Counted from the stretch's first letter, positions 10,056-18,983 are shown. The stretch is DNA of 64,000 nucleotides from Sorex araneus (GCF_027595985.1 NC_073308.1:11988566-12052565); one strand, 5' to 3'. Made by a program: numbers and translations. Notes: generated by a model not told the origin, from the sequence alone.

Positions 10056-10230
10056 GGTTTGGGTTTTCGGGTCACACCCTGCGGCGCTCAGAGCTTACTC
10101 CTCACTCAGCACTCAGGGCTCCTCCTCATGGGCTGGGCCAGACGGACGGCAGGAGATGGACCTTGCTTGGCCACGCACAAGGCAAGTCGCCCGCGGGCTG
10201 TACTATCTCTCGGGACGGCCCCTCCCCCAG
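10056..10230 (-). repeat. SOR SINE, diverged
   Basis: Starts with the minus-strand tail ('ggtttgggttttcgggtcacac'-type block) and ends at the head near 10228. The B-box area is damaged ('cttggccacgcacaaggc'). Confidence 0.7.
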
Positions 10231-10339
10231 GGATGTCTGTGCACATAGGAACCATGTGTGCTGCTGATAAGAGCTCCCTGGGGCAGAGAGCTAGCCCCGC
10301 AAGAAGGGTGCTAGACTTGCACCTAGACAACTTGGTCGC

Positions 10340-10546
10340 CTGAGTCCCTTCAGGAGTGACTCCTGAGCACGCAGCCCAGACAAGCTCTGAGCACTCTGGG
10401 GTGTGTCCAAACCAACAACGATGATAATAACATCCTGCACTCCCACTTAGGCTGGTAGGCAATGCCCATTTACTTCAGACCTTTCACGTTGCATATTTGA
10501 CCCCTGGCTTAGGTACAACCTGTTATGTTGAACCCAAGGCCGGGAT
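10340..10546 (-). repeat. Inverted duplication, right arm
   Basis: Reverse complement of 9113-9325; for example 'cacgttgcatatttga' (10487-10502) against 'tcaaatatgcaacgtg' (9158-9173). About 1.0 kb separates the arms. Confidence 0.85.
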
Positions 10547-10777
10547 CATAATTCATGGTCCTGGAGGAGCTGAGCTCCTGCCATTAAGAAATGCCCCTGC
10601 GACGGCAGGAATGTTTAGAAGGTCGGATGGAGCCACAAAAAATAGAATCATTCTTCATTTTGATAGGTGGGAACTGAGATCTCCTCTTTCAAAAGTAGGG
10701 TGCACTGCAGGGGCGCCCGTGCTCACAGCCCTACAGAGGCATTTGGGGGAGTCCCTGACCCCAGGGTTTATTCTCAG

Positions 10778-11081
10778 GGTCTGTGGGCAGTTTGAGTGGC
10801 TGCAGAAGCTGAAAGGGAAGAGTTTGTCTGTGAGATGCAGAGACACCCAGCCTGCCGTCCTGGGGTCAGGGGACACGGAAACGCTGCTGCTGCATCCTAC
10901 TGGCCTCGCGCTCGAGGTCCAAGGCAAGGTCTCGATTCTCCATCCAGCACCACCCTGACCCTGGCTGCTTCCCCATCACCGCGGCTGCCCTCAGGGTGGA
11001 AGACTCGGGGCTTTACTGCTGTGGAACCTCCCAACTCCCGGGAGTCTGGTCTCAGATGCTTCCGGCTCGTGGTATCTCAGG
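10778..11081 (+). pseudogene. IgV exon of TREM/CD300-like pseudogene, two frameshifts
   Basis: An acceptor (pyrimidine-rich, AG at 10776-10777) and a donor (GTAACT from 11082) bound 304 bases. Frame 1 gives 'GKSLSVRCRD' with the first Ig cysteine (~10830). From about 10933 the next frame gives 'RFSIQHHPDPGCFPITAA' and 'LRVEDSGLYCCG' with the second cysteine in a DSGxYxC context (~11010). From about 11060 a third frame gives 'FRLVVSQ'. Two single-base-type shifts are therefore required, so no full domain can be made. The tryptophan region between the cysteines is also poorly preserved. Confidence 0.65.
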
Positions 11082-11266
11082 GTAACTCTGCCCCATGGAA
11101 ACAAGGTGTTAGAGTGCAAGGGACCCCGGGAATTGTTCCCTTTGGCTTACTTGCAACCTGCCCCAGCTCACTGGGCTCTAAGGGCTGAGCCGGTGCCTGT
11201 TCGCAGACCCACAGGCCTCGGGCCAGTTCTTCCCTCTGCTTCCACCTTCACTTTCTTCCTTCCAGA

Positions 11267-11370
11267 CATTGCTGGGAACGGCGGTGGCTCAACCATACCA
11301 CTGCCCACCTGTGCCCGTGGCAGCGCTGCCTTGGCCCTACTTTCTCTCCAGCTACTCCAGAGATGGGACA
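11267..11370 (+). pseudogene. Possible stalk exon of the same pseudogene
   Basis: A good acceptor ('cttcttccttccag' ending at 11266) is followed by a short open segment (DIAGNGGGSTIPLP) and a donor-like 'cagGTAGCT' near 11371. The position between IgV and membrane exons fits a stalk. No homology could be recognised. Confidence 0.3.
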
Positions 11371-11519
11371 CAGGTAGCTGGGTTGGACTCAAGAAAAGCG
11401 ACAGACAGCAACAGGTGGGGAACAGGCAGCAGAGGCTGAAGGGGCCAAACTGGGACATGTGCATCCCCGGCCCAGAGAGCCGGCCTTCTCCCAAAGACAG
11501 ACTAAGCCTCAAAGTAAAA

Positions 11520-11683
11520 TTTTGGGGAGCACAGTGGGTAGTGTTTGCCTTGCACGCAGCCGACCCGGGTTCGATTCCCAGCATCCCATAGGGTCCCCCG
11601 AGCTCCGCCAGGAGTGATTGCTGAGTGCAGAGCCAAGAGTAACCCCGGTGCATAAACGGTTGTGATCCAAAAAGAAAAAAAAA
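11520..11683 (+). repeat. SOR SINE, head shortened
   Basis: The head is shortened ('gagcacagtgggtagtg'), the B box is exact ('gggttcgattccc', near 11568), and there is an A-rich tail at 11670-11683. It lies in the intron after the possible stalk exon. Confidence 0.85.
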
Positions 11684-13799
11684 TGGAATTTGGGCTTTGG
11701 AGTTACACTGCCCCCAAGTTCCCTGTTATTCCTCTTGAAAGCAGAATCACAAAGGCCCCTCCCCACAGGTCTCAGTGGTGATACCTAGGCACCAGGTACC
11801 TGAGGGACTGAGTCTGACCGGGCCGACGGCAGGGTTGATCTCCGGCACAGCCTGGGCTCACTGCCTGCTCCCTGTCAGCACAGGGCTAGGCCCCAGGAGG
11901 AAGATCAAACACCCTTCAGGTCCCTACTCAGTGCTGGGGGAAAGACAGGGAAATTAAGGCTCAGAGGCAGCACAGCAGGTGACAGGATAGAGTGTTGGGA
12001 CAGAGACTAAAGCAAGTAAGGGACAGGGGACTGTGGGCAAGGCCCAGCCTGGAAAGGCCTGCAAGCCTCCCCGGAGGAGGTGACATCACATGGGCCTTGT
12101 GGGAGGAGTGGAACTGTATCCTGAGAGACAACAGGGAGAGGGGGGAAGGGAGCAGCATGCTGGAGCCACAGGCCAAGCAGGCGCTGCGGAGAGCTCGGCG
12201 GGCTGCCAGCTGTGAAGCACGCAGGAGACCCGAGTTCCATCCCTGTCCCCACGCGGCCCTGGGCACTGCTGGGGGTAACTCCTGAGCAGAGCTAGGAGGA
12301 GGCTGTGGGTATAGCTGGGCCTGAGCCGAACCGGAAACAGCGAGGGGAGCAGAAAGGCCTGTGGGCTGAGCACGTGAGACCCGCCAGCTGGGGTCTGGCT
12401 GTGTCTCCCTTAGGGCCCCTCCCACAGCGGGTTCCTCCTGCAGGAGAGCACTGGGGAGAGAGTCATGCAGATCGCTGTCCACTCTCACAGCGTCCACTCT
12501 GCGCAAGGGGCAGCAGGAAAACCGCAGGCTGGACCTCGGCCCCCGTCCTATCACTGACAGGGAGTTTCCCTGTCCCCTGTCGCCCTGTGCTCTCACCCTC
12601 CCTTTCCTTCCTCACCGCACAGCACAGGCAGTTTGACACTCTTTGAGCCTCAGTGTGTGCCTCTGCAAAATGGGGACAAAGGTTGCAGTTTGTGCCATGG
12701 TGTATTCCCTGGGGCAGCAGACACATTTTTGGGGGGCTGTGCATGGCCAGGTCAGCAGCTGACCCGGCCTCTGGCCATGAGAGTAGCCAATAGCCTTTGT
12801 CCAGGCCCCTGGCTGTGCACCAAGCACAGACCCTGGCAGCTGTGCTGTGTGGGGGCAACACCAGGGACCCCCGCTAGAAGCCCCGGCTGTGTGAGGCTCC
12901 GTGCGAGAAGAGGTGGGGACGGGTCGGGGAGGGAGATGGACGCTCAGGGCTGCTGAGCTCCTGACCCTTTCCAGAAGCCTAGGGAGAGGCACGTCCTGAG
13001 TCCCCCCACCCTCTCCCATTTCTCAGCCCCGTCACCCAGGACAGCCCAGACATCACCCCTCAGAGCCTGCTGTGGTGTAAGGAAGTCCACCCTGGGGTTC
13101 CTCCTCCGACCCAGGAGAGGACTATTCCGAGCCGTGGTCTGCCGCAGTGCTCGTCCAGGGCACTGGCGGCCTGAGAGCGGAAGCAGTTCACACGGGAGCG
13201 CAGTGGGCCAGGACGAGGGAGCGTTCTGGCGTCCTCCTTTCCACAGGGACACACGACACTCAGTGCACCTCCGAAATCTCCCGTGAAGGGTGCAGCAATT
13301 GTGCGCGGAGCCACTTATTTTATAGCATAATTTGTCACCACATACTCATCTCACCCCAGAAACTATAAAACCAAGCTCCCGGAAGAGAGGGCACAGTCTC
13401 TTGCCACTGCACCTGGCTGTCTTCACCGGGCCCCCTCAGTGGGGATAGGTTTTGTTTTCCTCCCCCACCGCCCTGCAGAGTCTCAACTCGACAGTTGAAG
13501 ACCTCTGGAACCCAGCCACGGCCATGCTCAGGGCAAATATCCACACGTTCAGGCGAGCTTCGAGCAAGGGGGAGCTATTGGAGGAACCCAGGTGTGTGGG
13601 ACCATGGGCCGAGATCTCCAAGGCTGCTCGGATCACGACTGGGCCTCTCCCACCCAGATCCCCCATTTTCCAGTAGCTAGGCAGTCACACCCAAAGACTG
13701 CCCCCAGAGCCATGTAATCCCATCAACGGCCAACATCCAGAGACTATAAAACCAAGCTCTGAGAAGCATGCAGCCGCAATGCAGCTGTACAACATCTAA
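11684..13799. other. GC-rich intronic/intergenic stretch
   Basis: About 2.1 kb with many overlapping open frames (up to 211 codons, minus strand, 11961-12596) that lack a recognised domain or paired splice phases. A B-box-like segment at 12185-12310 may be an ancient SINE. The words 'actataaaaccaagctc' occur at 13362 and again at 13743. No gene is called. Confidence 0.45.
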
Positions 13800-14153
13800 T
13801 AGCTTAGTTCTCCCTCTTGGAGAACCTGACAAGCTAACGAGAGTTTATTGCCTACTTGGAAGAGCCTGGCAAGCCCCCGTTGGCATATTCATATCCAAAT
13901 TTCAGTAACAGATATATACATACCTCTCGAAGAGCCTGGCAAGCTCCAGAGAGTATCCCGCTTGCACAGCAGAGCCTGGCAAGCTACCGATGGCATATTC
14001 GATATGCCAAAAACAGTAACAGTAGGTATCATTCCCCGGACCCTGAAAGAACCTCCAATCATCGGGAAGAACGAGTAAGGAGAGGCTACTAAGTGTAATA
14101 GAGACGTTACTGTGCCCGCTTGAGTAAATCGACGAAGAACGGGATAACAGTGA
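13800..14153 (+). repeat. Chimeric SINE body (RTE-type tail), rearranged, split by provirus
   Basis: The block 'gcctggcaagc' appears three times (13865, 13939, 13974), so the body is internally duplicated. The 'cgatatgccaaaaacagtaa' block follows, and the RTE-like tail ('gagacgttactgtgcccgct') runs to 14153. The tail's terminal CAGTGATA repeats continue at 18026-18042 on the far side of the provirus. Confidence 0.75.
14148..14153. repeat. Target-site duplication, left copy
   Basis: CAGTGA directly before the 5' LTR is repeated at 18026-18031 directly after the 3' LTR. Six bases is the usual length for betaretrovirus-related insertions. The target is itself repetitive (CAGTGATACAGTGATA), which slightly weakens the evidence. 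Confidence 0.85.
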
Positions 14154-14498
14154 TGTGGAGAGCCTCCATGGAACCGTGCTTCGTGAACACCTGTTTCTTG
14201 TTGGTTGCACCGTGCTTCGTGAACAACACCTGATGGGGAATCAGGATGTCTTGTCACGCTCACAAGTTATGGCTGGTTTATCAGCTGCAGACACTTGAGG
14301 GCAAACAGGCAGGGAGAAGTATATAAGGGGGGAAGTCACCTAGCTAGTCGGTTCTCCCTCATGCGTCCCCTTTTCCTCCTTACTCCACGTCCCCGTTCCT
14401 GATTTCTTCTCTAACGCATGAGAAAGTTCCTGAATAAATCGCAGCCAAAAGGATCTCCGAGTTGCGTGTTTCTTCGCTGGACGAAGCGGCGCGCGACA
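14154..14498 (+). repeat. 5' LTR of the provirus
   Basis: Begins TGTGGAG and ends GCGACA, giving TG...CA ends. U3 holds a 17-base direct repeat ('accgtgcttcgtgaaca' at 14173 and 14209) that could be a duplicated enhancer. A TATA box (TATATAAG) is at 14320-14327 and the polyadenylation signal AATAAA at 14433-14438. The segment 14473-14492 forms a short hairpin ('cttcgctggacgaag'). Confidence 0.95.
14320..14327 (+). promoter_or_regulatory. TATA box of 5' LTR
   Basis: TATATAAG, ~105 bases upstream of AATAAA, so transcription should start near 14350. The same box is at 17847-17854 in the 3' LTR. Confidence 0.8.
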
Positions 14499-14500
14499 GC

Positions 14501-14518
14501 TGGTGGCCCGTACGGGGA
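14501..14518 (+). other. Putative primer binding site
   Basis: TGGTGG starts 2 bases after the 5' LTR, as expected for a primer binding site, and is followed by 'cccgtacggggaac'. I could not match it confidently to one tRNA 3' end. Confidence 0.55.
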
Positions 14519-14570
14519 ACCCGACCTCCAGTACCCCCCCGGTGGATTCAGAACTTGCTGCGATTTATTC

Positions 14571-14720
14571 AGGACTAAGGTTCACGAGAAATGGTGACGA
14601 TGAGGTTCCTGTGGTAAGTCAGGACTAAGGTTCACGAGAAGTCGTGACGATGAGGTTCCTGTGGTAAGTCAGGACTAAGGTTCACGAGAAGTCGTGACGA
14701 TCAAGTTCCTGTGGTGAGTC
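14571..14720 (+). repeat. Three tandem 50-bp repeats in the proviral leader
   Basis: Units start at 14571, 14621 and 14671, each with 'aggactaaggttcacgagaa'. Each ends with a splice-donor-like sequence: GTGGTAAGT, GTGGTAAGT and GTGGTGAGT. The repeats sit between the primer binding site and the gag start, where the donor for subgenomic RNA or the packaging signal would be expected. Confidence 0.9.
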
Positions 14721-14735
14721 AGGACAATAATATCC

Positions 14736-15521
14736 ATGGATGTGTATGTTTTGTTGGTTGGTTGGATGTTTGTTTGTCTTTCCCTTTGTTTTTTCATTTT
14801 TGCTTTCTATGCTTACTCTAAGGATCAGAAGTGCGATAAGGCCATACAACCAGGACAAGTAGTGTTAGAAGAGACAAAGAAGGACAGAGGCAGCCGTCAT
14901 GGCATTATAGCCTCTGAGCCAGAGGAGGGTTCGGACGTGGAAAGCGAGGCCTCTAGGGGAACCCCGCTGATGGAGGGACGCGCCCCAAAAAAGAAAGGAA
15001 GGCCCCAAGAACCATCCATGACCCGTCCGTCTCTTTATCCCTCGCTATGTCAATTTCAGCAGGGACGGGCTAACGGGGATTCTGACCCCCCTATTGAAGA
15101 GGAAGCTGCGACGTATGATAGTGACCGATACTTGCCGCTAAAGAGGTCTGAGGATGATCCGCCCCTTTATAACAAAGCGGGAGGTGGACTTTCTTTTGCA
15201 AAACCCGGGCTCTGGGCAGAAGTTAGGCGAGAGCTACAGTTAACTTATCCTGTTTTTGAAGATAATAATCAACAGCGATATCACGAGTCCCTAGATTTTA
15301 AAATAATCAAGTCCTTGGCAGAATCAGTAAAGATGTATGGAGCCAACGCAGCCTTTACTGTAACCCAAGTAGAAGGCTTATTCAGATATTGTATGACCCC
15401 AAATGATTGGCAACAGGTGGCTAGAGCGGTGTTGATGCCTGGACAATACTTGGACTGGCGCACCTTCTTAATGGGAATTGCAAGCTCTTACTGCTGCTGG
15501 GAATACACGCGTGCAGCCTGA
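14736..15521 (+). pseudogene. gag: Truncated gag of the provirus (matrix to N-terminal capsid)
   Basis: A 261-codon open frame starting just after the leader repeats. Residues 4-27 form a strongly hydrophobic segment (LLVGWMFVCLSLCFFIFAFY-type), not the glycine-2 myristoylation signal common in Gag. This recalls the ER-targeted Gag of intracisternal A particles (inference). A charged, low-complexity middle (residues 30-150) follows. From about residue 165 the sequence is betaretrovirus capsid-like ('YPVFEDNNQQRYHESLDFK', then 'MTPNDWQQVARAVL'). The frame ends at 15521 after ~10 residues of unrelated sequence, so the capsid C-terminus, the major homology region and nucleocapsid are deleted. 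I give the first ATG as start because it keeps the hydrophobic segment and follows the last donor motif by ~20 bases. Confidence 0.75.
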
Positions 15522-15888
15522 GTTTCCTATTTTACTTTGTGTGCTTTCAACATATGGGCAACCTACTGCAGTCCTATGGCAGGAGGGACCCCTTCTGTGG
15601 ATTCATCCTAGGGTCTCTCCGGCAAAAGCCGTGGAATTATACCCGGCAGCTGTAGCCCGTTTGGCTATGATTGGTATTCAGGACTGCTTGCAATACTTTG
15701 GAAAACTTCCAGATACTCTTATTACCCCCTATAATTCCACTCAAATAGTTTCTTTGTGTAACTTACATGATGATTGGGCGATTCTCCGATTTTCTTTTCC
15801 CAATGTTATTGATAATCATTATCCCAAACATCCACTAATGACCTTCTTTAAAACTCATCCGGTAATTTTCCCCAAAGTCACCTCTTAG
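15522..15888 (+). pseudogene. pol: pol remnant: RT connection region
   Basis: Open from 15478 in a frame different from gag; the gag-to-pol deletion joint lies close to 15510-15525. The ~120 residues ('LWQEGPLLWIHP', 'AAVARLAMIGIQDCLQYFG') have the character of the retroviral RT thumb/connection domain just before RNase H. The catalytic palm, with its YxDD motif, is absent. The frame stops at 15886-15888, after which the pol sequence continues in frame with the RNase H segment. Confidence 0.65.
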
Positions 15889-16623
15889 GTACCCCTTCGG
15901 GATGTTCCAAACATTTATACTGATGGTTCAAGTACAGGCTGGGGGGCTTATATGATAGAGGGTCAAGATCCTATTTGTATGCAATTTCCAACTACGTCTC
16001 CTCAAGTTGTGGAACTCCGCATTGTCTTGACAGTGTTTGAGCATTGCTCCTTTGCTTTCAATTTGATTTCTGATTCACGATATGTTGTAAATGCTCTTTG
16101 CTCACTTGAGGTGGCAGGACCCATAAAGGCCTCCAGCTCGATAGCCTCCTTGTTATCTGCTTTACAGCAAATTCTTTGGACCCGTGAAAAACCATTTTTT
16201 GTCACACATATCCGCTCTCATACAGGCCTTCCGGGTCCCTTAGCAGAAGGCAATGCTTGTGTTGATGCACTCTCTAGACCATCTTGTTTTGTTATTCAGT
16301 CTCCTTTACAATTAGCAAAAAATTTTCATGACCATTTCCATGTTTCTTCTCGGACCCTTCAACATAGATTTCAAATCCCTCGAGCCGAAGCTCGGGCAAT
16401 TGTTTTACATTGTCCACACTGTGTCCCTTTTCTTCCTGCCCCCTCCATGGGCATAAACCCTCGTGGTCTTGTGCCTTTACGCATTTGGCAAATAGATGTT
16501 ACACATTTCTCGGAATTTGGCAGGCTCAAATATCTCCATGTATCCGTGGACACGTGCTCCGGTATCATTCATGCCACTCCCCTTTCTGGAGAGCGGTCCA
16601 CAAATGTTTTCTCATTGCCTTGA
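15889..16623 (+). pseudogene. pol: pol remnant: RNase H and N-terminal integrase
   Basis: RNase H begins at 'IYTDGSS' (~15915), with its acidic residues seen in 'TDGS', 'VELR' (~16010) and 'ISDSRYVV' (~16066), and the late histidine in 'SHTG' (~16215). The integrase zinc-binding HHCC domain follows ('HDHFHV' ~16330 and 'CPHC' ~16410), then the first catalytic aspartate in 'WQIDVTHF' (~16490). The frame ends at 16623 in the middle of the catalytic core. Core sequence continues in another frame at ~16600, so one frameshift breaks integrase. Confidence 0.8.
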
Positions 16624-17164
16624 AGCATGGGCAGCCTGGGGCATCCCAGCCCAACTGAAAACAGATAACGGTCCGGCATACACCTCTGCTAAATTCACCG
16701 CATTTTGTGCCCAGATGGGAGTCTCTTTATCTCATGGCCTCCCGTATAACCCACAAGGACAGGGCATCGTTGAGCGTGCCCATTCCACCCTTAAAGCATG
16801 CCTAATAAAACAAAAAGGGGGAGTTGGCCTGGGACGGCCCCCTCGAGAAAGAACCTCTATTGCACTTTTTACTCTAAATTTTTTGATCATTGATGATAAG
16901 GGCACCTCCTCTGCAGACAGGCATTCTTCAAAGATCCCTGTGTGCCAAGGATATGTTAAATGGAAAGATATCCTTTCTGGTGAATGGCACGGCCCGGACC
17001 CCGTGTTAACCTGGGCCAGGGGTTCTGTTTGTGTTTTTCCACAGGACAGGGCAGAACCAGTGTGGATTCCTGAGCGCCTGACACGGAAGACCGCGCCTCA
17101 AGTAGACCAAGAGGTGGAAACTGGTGCTTCTGTTCAGCCTGGTTTCTGTGATGATACGAGCTGA
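16600..17164 (+). pseudogene. pol: pol remnant: C-terminal integrase
   Basis: In the frame open from 16496, the second catalytic aspartate is in 'KTDNGPAY' (~16660) and the glutamate in '[11 protein letters not shown]' (~16770), with the expected spacing of about 35 residues. The C-terminal DNA-binding part is '[11 protein letters not shown]' to '[11 protein letters not shown]' (~16950-17090). Stop at 17162-17164. The DDE triad is therefore present in sequence but divided between two frames. Confidence 0.8.
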
Positions 17165-17663
17165 AGAAGCAGCTTTTTGGGCCATTGCTACAACTTGGCC
17201 TGCTTTAATCCCTTCGGTACCCACCTTAATAAGACCAGAGTAGAAGTCCCCTCTATTTTATCAAAGAGTGGGTGGAGGTGGGAGTACTACTATCCTTATT
17301 GCTTCTCGCTGCTTTGGTTTTTTGCCTGGTGTCTATACAAAATGTAGCAAGAACAACTATTTACAAAGGCGTGATATTTACAGGCATTCGTGGCCCTGGA
17401 GGCGCAGCAATCCCTGCAGCTTTGGCTTGCAATTTTGAAACAATAATCTCGTTTGGAACAATCAGGTCTAGCTGGATGTAGCAAAGGTATTGTGCAGCTG
17501 AGAGCCCTTAACTGCAGGGGACCTCCTGTAGTTGAGTTTGAAAGGGTGCACTATACCCCACCTGACCCTTGGACCAACCTAAGACAGGGACCTACAAGCG
17601 AGAGGGCTCCCAATGACGGGTAAGGCCAAGGGGGCCGAGGTCGCTACACAGACTTGTTGTTCT
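17165..17663 (+). other. Short env-position remnant of the provirus
   Basis: Only ~500 bases separate pol from the polypurine tract. A 69-codon frame (17272-17481) begins with a hydrophobic segment (LLSLLLLAALVFCLV) that could be an envelope membrane anchor, but no fusion peptide or surface-unit sequence is seen. Env is essentially deleted. Confidence 0.5.
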
Positions 17664-17681
17664 AAAACAAAAAGGGGGAAC
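17664..17681 (+). other. Polypurine tract
   Basis: AAAACAAAAAGGGGGAAC immediately precedes the 3' LTR, the position and composition of a plus-strand priming tract. Confidence 0.85.
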
Positions 17682-18025
17682 TGTGGAGAGCCTCCATGGA
17701 ACCGTGCTTCGTGAACACCTGTTTCTTGTTGTTTGCACCGTGCTTCGTGAACAACAGCTGATGGGGAATCAGGATGTCTTGTCACGCTCACAAGTTATGG
17801 CTGGTTTATCAGCTGCAGACACTTAGGGCAAACAGGCAGGGAGAAGTATATAAGGGGGGAAGTCACCTAGCTAGTCGGTTCTCCCTCATGCGTCCCCTTT
17901 TCCTCCTTACTCCACGTCCCCGTTCCTGATTTCTTCTCTAACGCATGAGAAAGTTCCTGAATAAATCGCAGCCAAAAGGATCTCCGAGTTGCGTGTTTCT
18001 TCGCTGGACGAAGCGGCGCGCGACA
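17682..18025 (+). repeat. 3' LTR of the provirus
   Basis: 344 bases, TG...CA. Compared with the 5' LTR I find a G-to-T change (in 'ttgttg/tttgc'), a C-to-G change (in 'aacaa/cagctg') and one missing G ('cacttagggc'). TATA box at 17847-17854 and AATAAA at 17960-17965. Confidence 0.95.
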
Positions 18026-18042
18026 CAGTGATACAGTGATAC

Positions 18043-18516
18043 TCATCTCACTATTGAAAGTCAGAAGGGCATGATTTTTCAAAAGAATGAATCAACACTT
18101 ATATAATGGTTCCATCCCACACAGTTGCAGAACCACCTTAAACATTAGTATCTAATCTGTGGTTGTGCCGTGAGTCCTGACCCTTCCAGGACTAGCAACC
18201 CACTGTGGGGAAAAATGGGTTATGGGAGGAAGTGATCGAGGAGGACCAAGAGGGCCGGGCTGAGTCCCAGAAAATAAGACAAAGGACTTGGGAAGGGGAG
18301 GAGGAGGAGCACACGTCACATCCCCATCCCCAAGCAAGAGAAGGACGCGAGCCTGAGCCAGGGACAAGGGACAGGGCTCAGAGCACCGAGACATCCCAGG
18401 GCTGCCTCTGGCCAGCTCAGCAGGACTCTCCCAACAGCTGGGCTGGGGGAGGGACTCCTGGCAGGAGGCTGGGCCGTGCACCCGTGCTCCTCACCTGGCT
18501 GTTGCTCCCTCCACAG
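18043..18516. other. Intron sequence before the membrane exon
   Basis: No gene feature beyond a continuous open frame leading into the membrane exon (from 18205); the part before the acceptor at 18516 is not recognisable. Confidence 0.4.
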
Positions 18517-18687
18517 AAGCTCCTGCTCCCGCTCTCCATCTCAGTGGCTGCATTTCTGTGCATGGGCACCGCCCTCCTCCTCACCCTGGGCTGCAGGAAA
18601 GCCTGGGGCAGCACCAGCCACGGGGACCCTGTGCCCGGCTCAGAACAGACTCCCAGGAATCAGCACCAACAGGCTTACCCCAATTGA
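18517..18687 (+). pseudogene. Transmembrane and tail exon of the Ig-receptor pseudogene
   Basis: An acceptor 'ttgctccctccacag' ends at 18516. The exon encodes a ~23-residue hydrophobic helix ('LLLPLSISVAAFLCMGTALL', about 18520-18580), then 'CRKAW' as a stop-transfer, and a ~27-residue tail ending in a TGA at 18685-18687. There is no lysine or arginine inside the helix, so nothing suggests DAP12 pairing, and no tyrosine-based ITIM is seen in the tail. This exon is intact by itself. Confidence 0.55.
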
Positions 18688-18801
18688 AGGCTCAAGGATT
18701 ATCACCCCCACTCTACCAACAAGAGCACAGAGGTCCTGAGGTGAACTGACCAGGATTCCCCAAGCTCCTGACGTGATGTGGTTGATAAGAAGTATCTCTC
18801 A

Positions 18802-18975
18802 GGGCCAGAGAGATTAGGCAGCGGGTCAGGCGCTTGCCTTGAGCAACTGAACCAGATTCCATCTCTGGCATCACATAGGATCCCCTGAGCCCACTAGAAG
18901 GGATTGATCCCTTAGTGGGGAGCCAGGAGGAAGCCATGAGCATTTCTGGCCGTGGGCCACAAAGAAAAACTCAAA
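18802..18975 (+). repeat. SOR SINE, diverged
   Basis: Head 'agggccagagagattaggca', damaged B box ('agattccatctctgg'), distal body and short A-rich end. It faces the next SINE in opposite orientation. Confidence 0.8.
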
Positions 18976-18983
18976 AATAATTT

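Larger units (their letters stand above)
14154..18025 (+). mobile_element. Young, internally deleted betaretrovirus/IAP-like provirus
   Basis: An endogenous retrovirus with two ~345-bp LTRs, a leader, a truncated gag, the C-terminal part of pol (RT connection, RNase H, integrase), ~500 bases of remnant and a polypurine tract. The internal region is only 3183 bp. The gag C-terminus (late capsid, nucleocapsid), protease, dUTPase, the catalytic part of RT and nearly all of env are missing. Pol has a frameshift in integrase, so the copy is defective. Class II affiliation is inferred from the 6-bp target duplication, the capsid-type sequence in gag and the RNase H/integrase layout. LTRs differ at 2 substitutions and 1 indel in ~345 positions, so insertion was recent. 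It interrupts a chimeric SINE inside the Ig-receptor pseudogene. Confidence 0.93.
10778..18687 (+). pseudogene. TREM/CD300-like Ig receptor gene, decayed and split by a provirus
   Basis: Two exons of a single-IgV, single-pass receptor gene are recognisable, at 10778-11081 (IgV) and 18517-18687 (membrane span and short tail). A possible stalk exon lies at 11267-11370. The IgV exon needs three reading frames to be read through, no start or signal-peptide exon is seen upstream, and a 3.9 kb provirus sits between the exons. The family is suggested by 'ALRVEDSGLYCCG' before a 'RLVVSQ' end, as in TREM, TREML, NKp44 and CD300 proteins. I cannot tell which member it is. The order of decay and proviral insertion is unknown, although an intronic insertion need not have killed the gene. 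Confidence 0.6.

Noticed and set aside
11961..12596. A 211-codon minus-strand open frame as a gene
   Set aside because: There is no recognisable domain, and several frames are open in parallel in this GC-rich intron. No splice partners with matching phase were found.
15889..17164. A functional integrase or captured host gene
   Set aside because: The catalytic core is divided between two frames, and the LTRs, polypurine tract and target duplication show that it is an ordinary defective provirus.
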